The notes beneath the pieces were generated by a model. That model was not told the origin of the DNA. It ran no database searches and saw nothing but the letters and a program-made list of their open reading frames with translations. A stretch of 64,000 nt of DNA from Dryas octopetala (taxonomy: Eukaryota > Streptophyta > Magnoliopsida > Rosales > Rosaceae): positions 1,503,825 to 1,567,824 of the forward strand of contig OY992836.1 in the NCBI GenBank assembly GCA_963921425.1, written 5' to 3'. Position numbers and translations under genes: made by a program. Of this stretch, positions 34,151-45,894 are shown one piece after another; the first letter of the stretch is position 1; each line of letters opens with the position of its first letter.

Positions 34151-35469
34151 TGTTGAGTGCTTATTTTACACTATTTTATGATACTAACTCCCTAACCCAG
34201 AGTGCAAGAACTCGGTATTTTGTGTTTTGTTAGTTTGTTTTTGTTCTTATAGGATAAAATGAGCAAAGAAGAGAAAATGAGCCAAAAGAGCCAATTTTAG
34301 ACGTTTCCTAATCAAATTAGGAAAAGTAGAGAAATCCTGGTCACACTAGGAAATGCTGAATCTCAGTCAAATTAGGATTCCTAGTCTCACAAGGAAAGAT
34401 CAAGCTTGAATAAGAAGAAATCATGATGATCCGAAGCAAGAAATGAGAAATCCTAGTTGGAGCAGGAAATCCTATTTGAACTAGGAAACCTAATCCGAGT
34501 AGGAAATTGAGTCCTAATGAAGATAGGAGTCATGAGGGGCAAAATGGTAATTGTGAAATTCCAAGTGAGATAGAAATCCTAAGTCAATAAGGATTCCTAG
34601 GTGGACAAGGAGAAGTGGTAAAAAGTCAAAGTCAACAAGTCAAAGGTTCTAGAAGCTTCTGGAAGACAGTGGGCCAAAGCACAAATGGATAAGAGTGATT
34701 TTTGGCCAAGCCATTGGGCTTGGGCTGGGCGCAACATCCATGAGGAGGTGCGGCATGGGCTTAAGTGACAGGACCGCCCCCGGATTTCATCTAAAACCCG
34801 GAGTGGTCCTGTGGGATCCAATATCAAGGAAAATCCTATCGAAAATTTGGCAGAACCTCCCCTGAAATTGGACTAACCATACTTATAAAACCTGTATAAA
34901 ATACTTCTATAACCAGCAGCCACTTCTACCACAACCAAAAAGGTCTCAGACCCACCAAAATACAATCTAATCAGAGGATCCAAATATGGTTATCAGAGCC
35001 ACTATTATAATTAATTTCTAACAACGAATTATAATTTAACATAATAAAGGTGGACATGTTGCCTACAATGTCTAAAATAAGGAAATGAAAATTTTGCCTC
35101 AACGTGTATGGCTCGACCTCCACCACCGCTACTACCTGAGGGGAAAGATTAACAACCAGAGAAAACGTGAGACAAACTCGGTGAGTGGACGAGTTAAGAA
35201 AACGAAACATAAAATTTATTTATTCTTTTAGAAGTCTTAAAATAAAAATCTCTAAGATCACACAATCGTTCTTTGCAATCCCCAGTTTTAAAACCATTAC
35301 GCAATTCATTTTCGAAAATCATCTCAAATAAACCTTGATACACTGAAAAAGCAATAAAACTTTTCAAGCTGAGAAATATCAAATCTGAACTGAAATTATC
35401 TTTGTAAACTGATATCTCAAAACACTTATACTTAAAAGTCACACCATACTTGTACCCGTACTATAAACA

Positions 35470-35765
35470 TTGTCTTGGCCACAATCCCGCGCACGGGCAG
35501 GCTCAAATCCTAGCCACAATCCCGTACGGAGGGGTCACTCCACACGAGCAGGCTCGTATCTTGGCCACAATCTCGTACGAATGGGTCACTCCGATACGAG
35601 GAATGAGCAGGCTCGTATCCTGGCCACAATCTCGTACGAAGGGGTCACTCCGCACGAGCAGGTTCGTATCCTGGCCACAATCTCACGGAGGGGTCACTCC
35701 GCACGAGCAAGCTCGTATCCTGGCCACAATCTCGTACGGAGGAGTCATTCCGTACGAGCAGGCTC
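35470..35765. repeat. 50-bp tandem repeat with hairpin, second block
   Basis: About six units of the same repeat as at 1265-1535 (CACGAGCAGGCTCGTATCC, GGCCACAATCTCGTACG), more diverged and with one longer unit containing GGAATGAGC near 35600. Confidence 0.88.
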
Positions 35766-37097
35766 GTCTCATCAGTACCTGCATTTTCAATTCACAACAG
35801 TCCACCTCCAAAAATAAATAATCATTACGATATTCATACTAGATATAATAAATCCTCTCATAAACGAATTGAATTTAAAACACGTCATTTCAAATCAAGG
35901 TACTTTCCACAAGAACACACATATAAAACATGTTGAAGCAATTCTTTTTTGTAAAATTTATGCAACTCAAGATAGGTTCAACTTAAATCAAAGAGAGTAA
36001 AAACACAAATTATTATAATCAAGGTCCACTCACAGTGCGAAATCAACGTTGATCCTCCGTCGGATTGTCTTGAGCCTCACTGATATTGCGTTCTTCACCA
36101 CGGTTAGATAAATTGCTTCCCAAAAATAAAACGCTCTCAAATCCATTCCCAAAAACATGTCTGGCTGAACCTAATTTCACCCAAGGATCTAAAACAAATC
36201 CCAAACTTAAAAAGAAACTTGTCTGAGGCTCACTTTGGTCGAAAAGCTCGTCCTAGAGTGAAATCGGTATTAACAAGGTCTCAAACTAGTTCTAAAATAT
36301 CTTCGTTTTTCTCCAACAATAATCGACACATCCAAAACCAACAATTCACACCAAATTGTCCATTAATAATCCCTTAGTCATGAATTTACAATGGGGTTCG
36401 AATTTATTGAAAGTGCCGCCCACAGTGACTGCCCCAAAACAAATTTTTTAGTCAAGAAATGCCTAATTCTTCAAACCCACTCAATCCTTCAATCTTAAAC
36501 CACAATTTTGGTTCCTAGGAACAGAATTTGTTACTCAAAACAACAAAACAGCCCTCTAGTCTGAAAATTAAAGAAGAACCCGAAATGGCTTCAAAACCCC
36601 AATTTTCGACTTTTCACAATTTCTCAAAATAAACAGCTAATTCATAGGGAAAAGGAAGCTCATACCTCAAGGAGAAAAACCCACTAAAAAACAGGAGAAT
36701 TCATGGTGAAAACTGGCCGGAATTTGGAGAACAAGGCTGGCGGTTTGGGGGGTTTTCTGGGCTGTTTCCGTGAGTCAAGGGAGCTGCTCGAGGAAGGGGG
36801 AAGACTAGGGGTGTCGACCGGCCTGAGGGGAGGTCGTCGGAGGTCGGCGATGGCGAGAGACGTTGGTGTTGGTGGCTGGTGGTCGCGCACAGAGAAGGGG
36901 AGAGAGAGAATACGGGGAGAGAGAAAAATTGGGGGGGGGGCTCGGGGTGGACGGTCGGCACCGGCGAGGGGGGGTTGCGTGGCTGTCTGGGTCGACGGGG
37001 AAGCGGCTGGCGTCAAGGGTTGTGGTGGTGGTGGTGGCTGTGACACCTCGTGGATTGCGGGCAGTCGGGGGGGCTGCAGGAGAGAAAGGAGGAAATA

Positions 37098-37100
<3 letters not shown>

Positions 37101-37164
<64 letters not shown>
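37101..37164. repeat. (GA)n microsatellite
   Basis: About 32 uninterrupted GA dinucleotides in the presumed leader region of the solo LTR, on its minus strand a CT run. Confidence 0.95.
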
Positions 37165-37166
<2 letters not shown>

Positions 37167-39177
37167 GTAGAATTTTCTGGAGAGAGGAGAGAGAATCAGA
37201 ATTTTCAGAAATAAAAATGGCTTTTTAAAACCCCTTAAGTGCAATTTTACACAATTGCCCCACACTTGTACGATCCGTAACTCCTAAACCGTAACTCGGA
37301 TCAACACGTGCTACGTGTCTATGTAATCGTGGGCTTGAGACCTTTGTAACGAGTCCAGAGTCAAAATCAAAAGCCCATTAGTTTTAAAAGTCAACTTTTG
37401 GGTCAATCCCAATTTAAAATGTAAATTAAAAATAAACCAAAACCTTTTTATTTTCACAATAAATCCCCAAAATGATCCAAATAAATTCTCAAAATATCTA
37501 AAATAACTTTTGAGAAAAATATGACGTCTCACAATTCAATTTCTCACTACGCCTCTAAATGGCCATTACGAATAAAAATTTAGATTTCTCGTGAAATTCG
37601 GATCGGGTCGTTACATTAAGTGAAAGCCTAGTGGCTGGCGCATGGGCTGAAGGTTGAGGGCCTAGTGATCTGCACAAGGGGCTGATTGTTATGCATATTG
37701 GGCTTAAGTGAGTGTGGCCTTGGTCTATTAGGTCAAGTTACAGCAATCCCACATTGAAGAGGAATAGAAATTGCAGCCCCACTCTCCTCTATAAATACAT
37801 CTTTATAATTCAGATAGGGGGTTCTCTCCTGTCAGATTTCAGAAACCCTAGCCTAGCCTAGCCTTTTTTTTTTTTTTTCTTCCTTGCCACACACTCTCTC
37901 TCTCTCTCTTCTTTTCTTTTCTTTTTCTCACACAGCCGTAAGAACGCTAGCAACCGCTTGTTCTTCTTCTCTTTCTCTTCCTTGCCGCAGCCACCACCGC
38001 CTCTCTCTCTTTATTTTTCTGCTGTAGCCACCTTTCTTTGTTTTTCTTTTATTTTGTGCTGAACCGAAGGAGGAGGAAGAAGCCTTGCCGCAGCCACGCC
38101 ATCACCACCTTGCTGAGCAGCAGCCCATCACGCCATCACCTTGCAGCCGCGCCACCTTCTTGCAGCCACGCTGTCACCTTGAGCCGCCTAGCTGCTGCCA
38201 TGTCTACTTGAAGCCTTTCCGTGGAGCCTAAGGGCAGCAAGCTACCACCTCTCTCTTCCCTTCCTTTTCATTTACCTAGTTTAATTATGCTTTATTTATT
38301 TATAGATTTAATTATGTGTAGCTGAATATTGGGCTAGGGCTAGGATGAAGCCCTAGCGATGCTATTTACTTTTACTATGGATTATTGATATTTCAATTAT
38401 TACATTTTGACAAATCTTGGATCTCTGTTTAAATTGACTCTATTTGCTTCGCATCTTTGACTGATCACCTTAGGTTGCATGCATCTAGATTTATGTTATG
38501 AAACTAAACAAGCACAAAAGGATGATAGTTTCAGTAGGCAACAAGTGGGTATCCTAAGATAATATTAATGAGAAAAGGGATTATAGATGTTCATAGGTTA
38601 CAATTCGGATGGGTCTATGCTCTATATGTTTGTCATTCTCACAAATTGTAATGACTCTTGCATGGATAACAGTTGCCTTAAGTACGCTTAGGGAATATGT
38701 AAGTTAACTGGATAAGGGAGGCCTAAGAAGCTCTTAGTTATGCACAGTAAGGAGAGTAATTGCTAAAAGTAACTAATCAAACCTTTTAGTAGATGAACTT
38801 AATTTGTTGACATGTTTGCATATTGATTGTTAGTATCCATAGTAAGGTGAATGGTATGCTAGTGGTGGATTCTGATCCCTAGTGTTTCTTTATCATTGTT
38901 CTTATCTAAATTAATTCAGTTTGTTATTTTAAAGTTTTGTTACTTATTTGTTAGTTTAGCCTCAGTCTCAACCCCAATCAAAACCTCCATTTGCCTGTGT
39001 GAGTTAGAGTTGATTTAATTGAATTTAATTGAGTTAGTAATCGTAACACTAGTACAATTCCCTGTGGGATCGACCTCGTATTTTTAAGCTTTGCTACTCC
39101 GAGATTCATGCACTTGCGAGTTAACCTAGAGTTGTTAAAAAAGGTTTAATATAATTGCTCTAGGAAAACATACAACA

Positions 39178-39724
39178 GTTTCATAGATGTCATCTGGATC
39201 AATAATCAAGATACTATTATGCTCTATGTGTTTGTCGTTTTCATATAATCTTAATGACTCTTACATGGCTAACAGCTTAGGTAGACGATAATCAAGCTTC
39301 CTAGGAACATGTGAGTTAACTAGGTTAAGTTGCGATAATCAAACTGTTAATCTATGAATAAGGAAAACAATAGTTAGGCGAGTGTCCGATAATCAACGCC
39401 TCCTGGCTGGCAAACTTTATTGTATGTGTTCACTTTGAATTGCATGTCACCATAATAGTTGTAATCTTATAATATGTGGTGGATTCTGAATTCTTAACAA
39501 TGCTGTGTTTTGTGTGCGTGTGTGTCTCATCTCTACAAACCCCCCTATCAGTAGTATTTCTAATATGTCAAGTTGAGTTGGTTTATTAATACTAAACCCA
39601 TTCTCTGTGGGATCGATCTCTTACTTTGCACCCTTTGCTACCATGCTATTCGTGCACTTGCGAGTAAACTTAGAGCTTTGGTAAATACTTGTGTTGATTA
39701 ATTTGCTCTAAGAAAACAACAACA
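39178..39724 (+). mobile_element. LTR fragment E, right half
   Basis: It continues the LTR broken at 34150, carries the U5 phrase GGGATCGATCTCTTACTTTG near 39608, and ends with AAGAAAACAACAACA at 39724, directly against the 150-bp satellite. Confidence 0.7.
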
Positions 39725-39988
39725 AGAAGCACTTTCTCATGTTAGAAATAGCGTTCTAGACCTATTGAACCACATTTGATGTTAAGAACGCACGAAAACA
39801 TCATGTTGGTGAGTACTTGGTCTAATTTCGTCCAAATTGCACCAAAAACGTGCCTGTTTAGCTAGAAAGACATGGGAAAGCACTCTCTCACATTAGGACT
39901 AGCGTTCTAGACCTGTTGAATCACATTTGGTTTTCATAACACACGAAAACGTCACTTTGGTGGCCTACTAGGTCTAAGTTCGTCCAAA
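39725..39988. repeat. 150-bp satellite, left block (about 1.8 copies)
   Basis: Copies contain CACTTTCTCATGTTAG, GCGTTCTAGACCTATTGAA, ACATTTGGTGTTAAGAACGC, AAAACGTCATTTCGGTGC and CCGGTTGGCAAGAAAGACA. The block ends in CCAAA, duplicated on the far side of element C at 49060, so it is continuous with the next block apart from C. Confidence 0.85.
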
Positions 39989-40084
39989 TGATGAGTGCAT
40001 TTTGCATCACTTTATGATACTAATTCCTTAACCTAGAGTGTTAGAACTCGATATTTTGTGTTTCTTGTCTTGTTTTTGTGTTTT
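39989..40084 (+). mobile_element. Element C 5' LTR, first 96 bp
   Basis: It starts TGATGAGTGCATTTTGCATC, the LTR start of the A/B family, directly after the CCAAA target duplicate. It is cut by element H. With the 3' LTR end at 49059 it defines the outer limits of C. Confidence 0.82.
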
Positions 40085-41430
40085 GGTGTTTAGGTACTTT
40101 AAAGCTGCATGGTTAGTAAACTCGATGATTTTAGTACCAATAAGATAAGAACAAAACTTTTCTAAAGCAAATATAACCGCTAACAGCTCCTTCTCAGTGG
40201 TGGAATAATTGAGTTGTGCATCGTTCAAAGTGCGAGATGCATAGTAGATGGCATGAGGAAGCTTGTTCACACGCTGCCCTAGCACTGCTCCCACGGCGTA
40301 ATCAGAGGCGTCACACATCAACTCAAAGGGAATGCTCCAATCTGGTGGCCTGATGATAGGAGGTGTCAACAAAGACTCCTTGATGTCGCTAAATGCAGCC
40401 ACACACTCCTCATTAAAGTCGAAGGGTACATCCTTGTGAAGTAAGTTGCTCAATGGTCTCGCTCTTTTTGAGAAATTTGGAATGAACCTACGATAGATAC
40501 ATGCATGGCCAAGAAAAGAACGAACCTTCCTCACATTTGTGGGAAGGGGTAAGGACTTCATTATATCGATTTTAGCTTTATCAACTTCTATGCCCCTAGC
40601 AAATATCACATGCCCTAGAACTATCCCTTGTTCGACCATAAAATGACACTTTTCCCAGTTCAAAACTAAGTTAGTATCTTGACAACGTTGTAGAACTAAG
40701 GTGAGGTTATTTAAGCATGCATCGAATGAATCACCAAACACAGAAAAGTCATCCATAAATACCTTTATGATCTTCTCGACCATGTCCGAAAGGATACTCA
40801 CTATGCATCGCTGAAATGTTGCAAGGGCATTGCACAAGCCAAAGGGCATGCGCCTATATGCAAAGGTGCCAAAAGGGCACGTGAACGTCGTCTTCTTTTG
40901 GTCCTCAAGAGCTATAGCAATCTGGTAATAGCTGGAGTATCCATCCAAAAAGCAATAGTGACTATGACCTGCAAGACGCTCAAGCATTTGATCAATGAAA
41001 GGTAAGGGAAAGTGGTCCTTACGTGTAGTAGTGTTGAGCTTGCGGTAGTCAATGCACACTCTCCATCCAGTTTGCAATCTTTGAGGCACCAACTCATTGT
41101 TCTCATTCTTTACAACAGTGACACCGGATTTCTTGGGAACAACCTGGACAGGACTCACCCATTTACTATCTGAAATGGGGTAGATTACACCAACATCAAG
41201 GAGTTTGAGAACCTCCTTCTTGACTACTTCCATCATTGGAGGGTTTAAACGGCGCTGAGATTCCCTTGAAGGCTTTGCATCCTCCTCAAGAAGTATCCGA
41301 TGCATGCATGTACCGGGGCTGATTCCTTTGATGTCCGCAATGCTTCAACCAATTGCAGTTTTGTGCTCCCTAAGTACACTGATCAGTTTCTCCTCCTCTA
41401 AGGCTGTGAGATATGAAGCTATGATCACGG
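40085..41430 (-). pseudogene. pol: Element H reverse transcriptase and RNase H, truncated
   Basis: The minus frame encodes a Ty3-type [68 protein letters not shown] and the catalytic box VFMDDFSVFG (FMDD for the more usual YMDD/YVDD type). RNase H follows with FELMCDASDYAVGAVLGQR and STTEKELLAVIFALEKF, and is cut at FTNHAALKYLNT by the junction with the C LTR. A TGA replaces a Trp near 41345 and a frameshift separates it from the protease part. Athila clade is inferred from the whole set of motifs and the Asp-like primer site. Not functional. Confidence 0.85.
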
Positions 41431-42603
41431 GCAAAAAATCTCATCTTCTCCCAAATGAACATACTTCAAATTATCTGAAAGCGGTTTAAGTTCTAATTTA
41501 GGGACCTGAATCACAGAAGGAAACAACTTTTCAGCAGACAAGGGAAGATGAATGAAAGAGTTGTTGTACTTACTTGGCACTCGTGGCAAGGTTTCAAGGG
41601 CAGCCACTGTTTCAAACACTTTTTCACCCAATTCAAAATCCACGCCCCCTATTCTTATAGGGCACCTCCTTGGCTGAAAATCCAAGCTCCTAGTAATGGT
41701 GATTTCTAATGCATCCTCATTCATTGCTTCGAAAAGCCTCTGTGACAAATCATCGAGTAAGTCAATAGAAAAACAAGAGTGCAGTACACTAGGATACCTC
41801 ATGGCTTCAAAGACGTTGAAGCTCACAACCTCCCCATCAAACTCCATAGTCAATGTCCCTTCGTAGACATCGAGTTTGGTCCTTGCTGTGCTCATAAATG
41901 GTCGGCCCAGCAACAAGGGTGTGGCGTCATATGATGGTGCCTCCTCCTCCATTTCTAACACGTAGAAATCAGTGGGGAATATGAGTTCGTTAACCTGCAC
42001 CAACACATCCTCTAACAAACCTTTGGGGTAAGCATTAGAGCAATCAGCTAATTGTATAACCACACCATCCTTTTTGAGTTCACCTAGACCTAGGGATGCA
42101 TAAACAGAATATGGCATAACATTTATAGATGATTCTAAGTCTAGCATAGCACGCTCAAACCTGGTATTACCGATTGTGCAAGGAATAGTGAAGCTACCCA
42201 GATCCTTGCATTTAGGAGGGAGCTTCCTTTGAAGCACGGCTGACACATTCTCGCTTACTTTCACAGTCTTACCCTCTTGTCTCCTTCTTTTGGTCGTGCA
42301 AAGCTCCTTCAAAAACTTTGCATACTTAGGCACTTGTTTAATAGCATCCAAGAGAGGGATATTGACTTGGACCCTTCGAAAAATGTCCAAGATAGCTTTC
42401 TCATGCTCCTCCTTTTTCGATTTAGCAAACCTGTGTGGAAAAGGCGCATAATTAAAAGTATTAGTAAAAAGTGGAACCTCATTACGTACCTTAGATTCAT
42501 TGGAAACCGGTTTTGGTTTCAAGCGTTCATGGCTTGGGAAACCTTCTTCAATGCTTGTTGTGGCTTTGTCTTGCTCAAGGACAGCTTCCTTGAGTTCTTC
42601 CTC
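41425..42603 (-). pseudogene. pro: Element H protease region
   Basis: The frame reads through a gag-pro linker ([20 protein letters not shown]) into an Athila-type retropepsin: FTIPCTIGNTRFERAMLDL, active-site SSINVMPYSVYASLG and PLLLGRPFMSTARTKLDV. The conserved D-L-G is D-L-E here, which would abolish activity. An in-frame TAG separates it from gag at about 42604 and a frameshift from RT near 41430. Confidence 0.82.
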
Positions 42604-43970
42604 CTATTCAGCAACCTTCTTTGACCCCTTGCTCACCCTAGGTTCTCCCAAAGCTTGCTTTCCACTTCTAAGAGTCACTGCCTTAGCACTTTCGAAACCA
42701 CCTTTTGGATTTGAAATCGTTTGGCTCGGTAGCTTCCCTTGTTCATGTTGTTGTCCCATCAAGGTCGCCAGCTGGCTCACTTGTTTTTCCAAGTTCTCAA
42801 TTGACTTCTTTGTCTCTTGATTGATGCTTTGTTGTTGTTGTTGTTGAAAACCTTGTTGAGCCTGCATCATATTGGAAGAATTTTGCACCAAAGCATTAAT
42901 TCTATCATCTAAGGACTTACCTTGGTTTTGTGGGGGAGCTTGTTGATGGGTAAAAGCTTGTGGCCTTTGTTGGTAGAGGCCAGTCGGACGGTTTGGCATA
43001 GGTTGTTGCACATTGTCATTGTTGCTCCACCTGAAATTTGGATGATTCTTCCATCCCTCATTGTAAATGTTGGAAAAAGGATCATTCCTTAGCCTTTGCT
43101 GCTGTTGGAAGCCTCCTCCCATTGCATTGACTTGCTCGAATCCACCTTGCTCCACCAAGCTTGGACACAAATCAGTAACATGTCCAACCATGGAGCACAC
43201 ACCACCTACTTGCTTAGGTGCTAGGACTGCTTGCTGCACAAGGTTAGTGAGTTTTGCAATTTGTAATTCTAAACTTGAACTTGTATTTACCTCATTAATC
43301 TGTTTCGGTGGTGGTGGTGGTGGTGCACTCCTCCCTCCAAATTGCTGAGATTTTCAGCCATGTTAGCAATCAATTGCCTAGCAGCCGCTGATGTCTTGTC
43401 CACTAGAGCTCCTCCACTTGCAACATCTATCATGGATCGATCAATGGGAAAAAGTCCCTCATAGAAATATTGAATGAGCAGCTGATCCGTGAATTGGTGT
43501 TGAGGACATGATACACAAAGTTTCTTGAAGCGCTCCCAATACTCATAAAGAACTTCTCCATCCATTTGTCGAATTCCACATATCTCCTTCCTTATGTTGG
43601 CAGCCCTTGACGCAGGGAAGTATTTTTCTAAGAACTGCTTCTTCATCTCATTCCAAGTAGTGATGGATCCAGGTGGGAGATCATAGAGCCATTCCTTAGC
43701 TCCATCCGCCAATGAGAAAGGAAATGCACACAGCTTCACTTGCTCTTCACTTACACCAGTTGGCTTCATTCCCGAGAAAACCACATGAAACTCCTTCAAG
43801 TGCTTGTGAGGATCATCTCCAGCAAAACCATGGAAAGTAGGAATGTAGTGGATCATGCCAGACTTGAGCTCAAGTCCACCTTCCAAGGCTAGGTAAGTGA
43901 TGCATAACAGAGTTGCATCCACATTAGGGGCCGCCAATTGCTTTAGTGTGAGATTGTTGTTGTTTGCCAT
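42604..43970 (-). pseudogene. gag: Element H gag, frameshifted
   Basis: The ATG at 43970 opens MANNNNLTLKQLAAPNVDA followed by an Athila-type gag domain (LELKSGMIHYIPTFHG, DGAKEWLYDLPPGSITTWNE, ANIRKEICGIRQ, QLLIQYFYEGLFPIDRSMID). A frameshift in a Pro/His-coding repeat near 43310 breaks the frame. The second part (43239-42604) holds a degenerate zinc-knuckle-like CSMVGHVTDLC, Gln-rich stretches and LEKQVSQLATLMGQ. Confidence 0.83.
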
Positions 43971-44254
43971 CTCTACTTCCTTCTCTGCCTCCTCTTTGCT
44001 CGAGCTAGAACCTTGATTCTCTTCCTCTTGTTCCTATTCGGAGTGATAGGAATGAACAAAAGATGTAGATAACTCTGGTGGTGGAGATGTGATCGAAGCG
44101 TGAAGCCTTTGAAGGCGCTCAACAATAACTTCCAAAGGATCAGGGGTTTGGGACATTCACAAGGTACCTAAGATCCTTAAATAAATATAAAAAAAAAAAA
44201 CTAAATTAATAAACAAAAGTGAAAAATAAAAGACAAATAGCACTTCAGGAAAGA

Positions 44255-44277
44255 CAATCCCCGGCGAAACGGCGCCA
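44255..44277 (-). promoter_or_regulatory. Element H primer binding site, altered tRNA-Asp type
   Basis: The minus strand reads TGGCGCCGTTTCGCCGGGG, the Asp site with two extra bases in the middle, next to the 5' LTR end. Confidence 0.7.
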
Positions 44278-44281
44278 AAAT

Positions 44282-45894
44282 TGATACAGTTAAAAACTGC
44301 ATACAAGATAACCTTGCTTATAGTATTGATCGTAGTTAAGTAAAGTAGTAAGCAAGGGTCATTACCCGCTGGAGATTGTGCCTTAATACTAAAGGACTCA
44401 CACATAAAATTTCAAGATAAATGGGTACGATTTGATATAGTCACTAACACGAAGAACACAAAAGATAAATTAACAAAGAGAAAACAATTTGGGGTTTGAG
44501 ATTGGTTTTGTGAAAACAATTTAAGATAAAGACACTAGGGACACATACGCAACCACCAAACACATTCAATTATACCACTATTTAGATTATCACTTCAAAT
44601 TATCGACTGAAATTATCCTAAGTTAACTGACAAGTTCGAATTAACTTATTACCCTTCCTTAGTTTGCCGTTAAGTGTACACAAGCTTGACACTCAATCTA
44701 ATTTTGGTCATGCCACCTAGACATAAGCTCGTCAAGTTAAACATATAAGAATCATGACACTTAAAAAGGGTCTTGGATAATACAAGGATCACAAGTACAT
44801 ATGTAGTCTTGCTAAACCTAGGGTTTGTTTCACATGTCAAGGCCATTAACAATTGCTACTTAGTGAATAGATGCATAACAATTACGTATTAAACATCTAG
44901 TCCTAGCATTAGAATCCTCGCATGCTTACTATGTTGCGCACCACAATAAACACACAAGCATTCATGTTTATAATGAAATGAAACAAAAAAAACCTCAGTC
45001 GAAAATTATAAAGAACACAATCTGAAAATCATCAATATAAATTGAACATGTTTGGGGCTTTGAAATAGACCCTAGCTATAAGAAAATTAGCTAGACATAA
45101 TCATTAATTTGAAATTGAGCAATAAATCCATGAAATAAGATAAAATTACAACTAGAGAAATGAAAACTCCAGAACAAGAGGGAGCCAGAACCCCTAGACA
45201 GAGAGAGTCTTTTTATGCCCTTCTTTTCTTTTCTTTCCTTTTTTCTTCCAGCCATCTCCAATATATCCCAGCTTGGTGACGTCTCTTCCCCTAATCACCT
45301 CCTCAACCAACACCCATTTCCCCTTGATTTTAGATGCCCACCATAGAATCTCACCAATAGTCAAACTTGCTGATTTCCTTCACCTTCTATTTAGCTAACC
45401 ATTTTCGTGGAGAGAATCTTGGGTGGCTGATTGTATATGCTATCAAGGAGATCCTCACAAAATCCCATCTATCGCCAATTCCTTCCATATTTATAAATTT
45501 TGCTATGCCAAGAAGAGAGAGAGAGTCAATAGGAATATAATTCTGATTTTTCTTCCTTCCTTATAGGTGACTAATTAAATGGGGATTGTGGAAAAAGAGT
45601 GTCAATCCTCATAGTTTCCTTTTTGGGCGCATGAAAATCTAATTTACTTCAAGCCCAACCAAAAATCACTCTAAGAATCAGTTCTGGCTTGCTATTTGAT
45701 GACGTCTCCCACTTCTCTTGGGCTTGATTAGGTTTGAACGTCTATAGCTCCCTTTAGCATGCCCTTGCTTTTCTTTTTGCTCCTTTGCTTCACAAAACTA
45801 TAAAACACAAAACATAAGCATGTAACACAAATAACAAGGACTTAGCTGCGAAATCATAGAGAATTTGATATAAAAACATGTATAATTTATCACA
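44282..45894 (-). mobile_element. Element H 5' LTR, 1613 bp
   Basis: On the minus strand it starts TGTGATAAATTATACATG at 45894 and ends AACTGTATCA at 44282, beside the PBS. It is unlike the other Athila-like LTRs in the window (no TGATGAG/TGTTGAG start, no dyad array seen), so H is a separate family. The next bases are the gag region of element C, into which H inserted. The matching 3' LTR is absent. Confidence 0.82.

Larger units (their letters stand above)
34765..37615 (-). mobile_element. Solo LTR, chromovirus-like, 2851 bp, nested
   Basis: On the minus strand it starts TGTAACGACCCGATCC and ends GGTCCTGTCA. Perfect TTAAG duplicates flank it (34760-34764 and 37616-37620). It contains a 50-bp hairpin repeat block (35470-35765), a long GA microsatellite (37101-37164), GC-rich sequence, and the TACGTGTC core at 37312-37319 also seen in the D LTRs. 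ORFs rich in Ser-Leu or Arg-Glu here are microsatellite translations. Confidence 0.88.
34151..39177 (+). mobile_element. Solo LTR, Athila/Tat-like, split by another solo LTR
   Basis: It starts TGTTGAGTGCTTATTTTACA and ends GGAAAACATACAACA. After removing the 2856 bp of nested LTR plus duplicate, it measures about 2171 bp, as the related solo LTR at 52994-55238. Flanks are GTTTA and GTTTC, an imperfect 5-bp target duplication. The dyad array is at 34300-34620, a TATA box (CTCTATAAATAC) at 37788-37798, and the U5 core at about 39065. No coding region. Confidence 0.82.

Noticed and set aside
35450..35821. Two ORFs with repeated SWPQSR peptides
   Set aside because: Same 50-bp tandem repeat in another solo LTR.
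36684..37265. 193-residue ORF with a long Ser-Leu run
   Set aside because: The run is the (GA)n microsatellite read on the minus strand.
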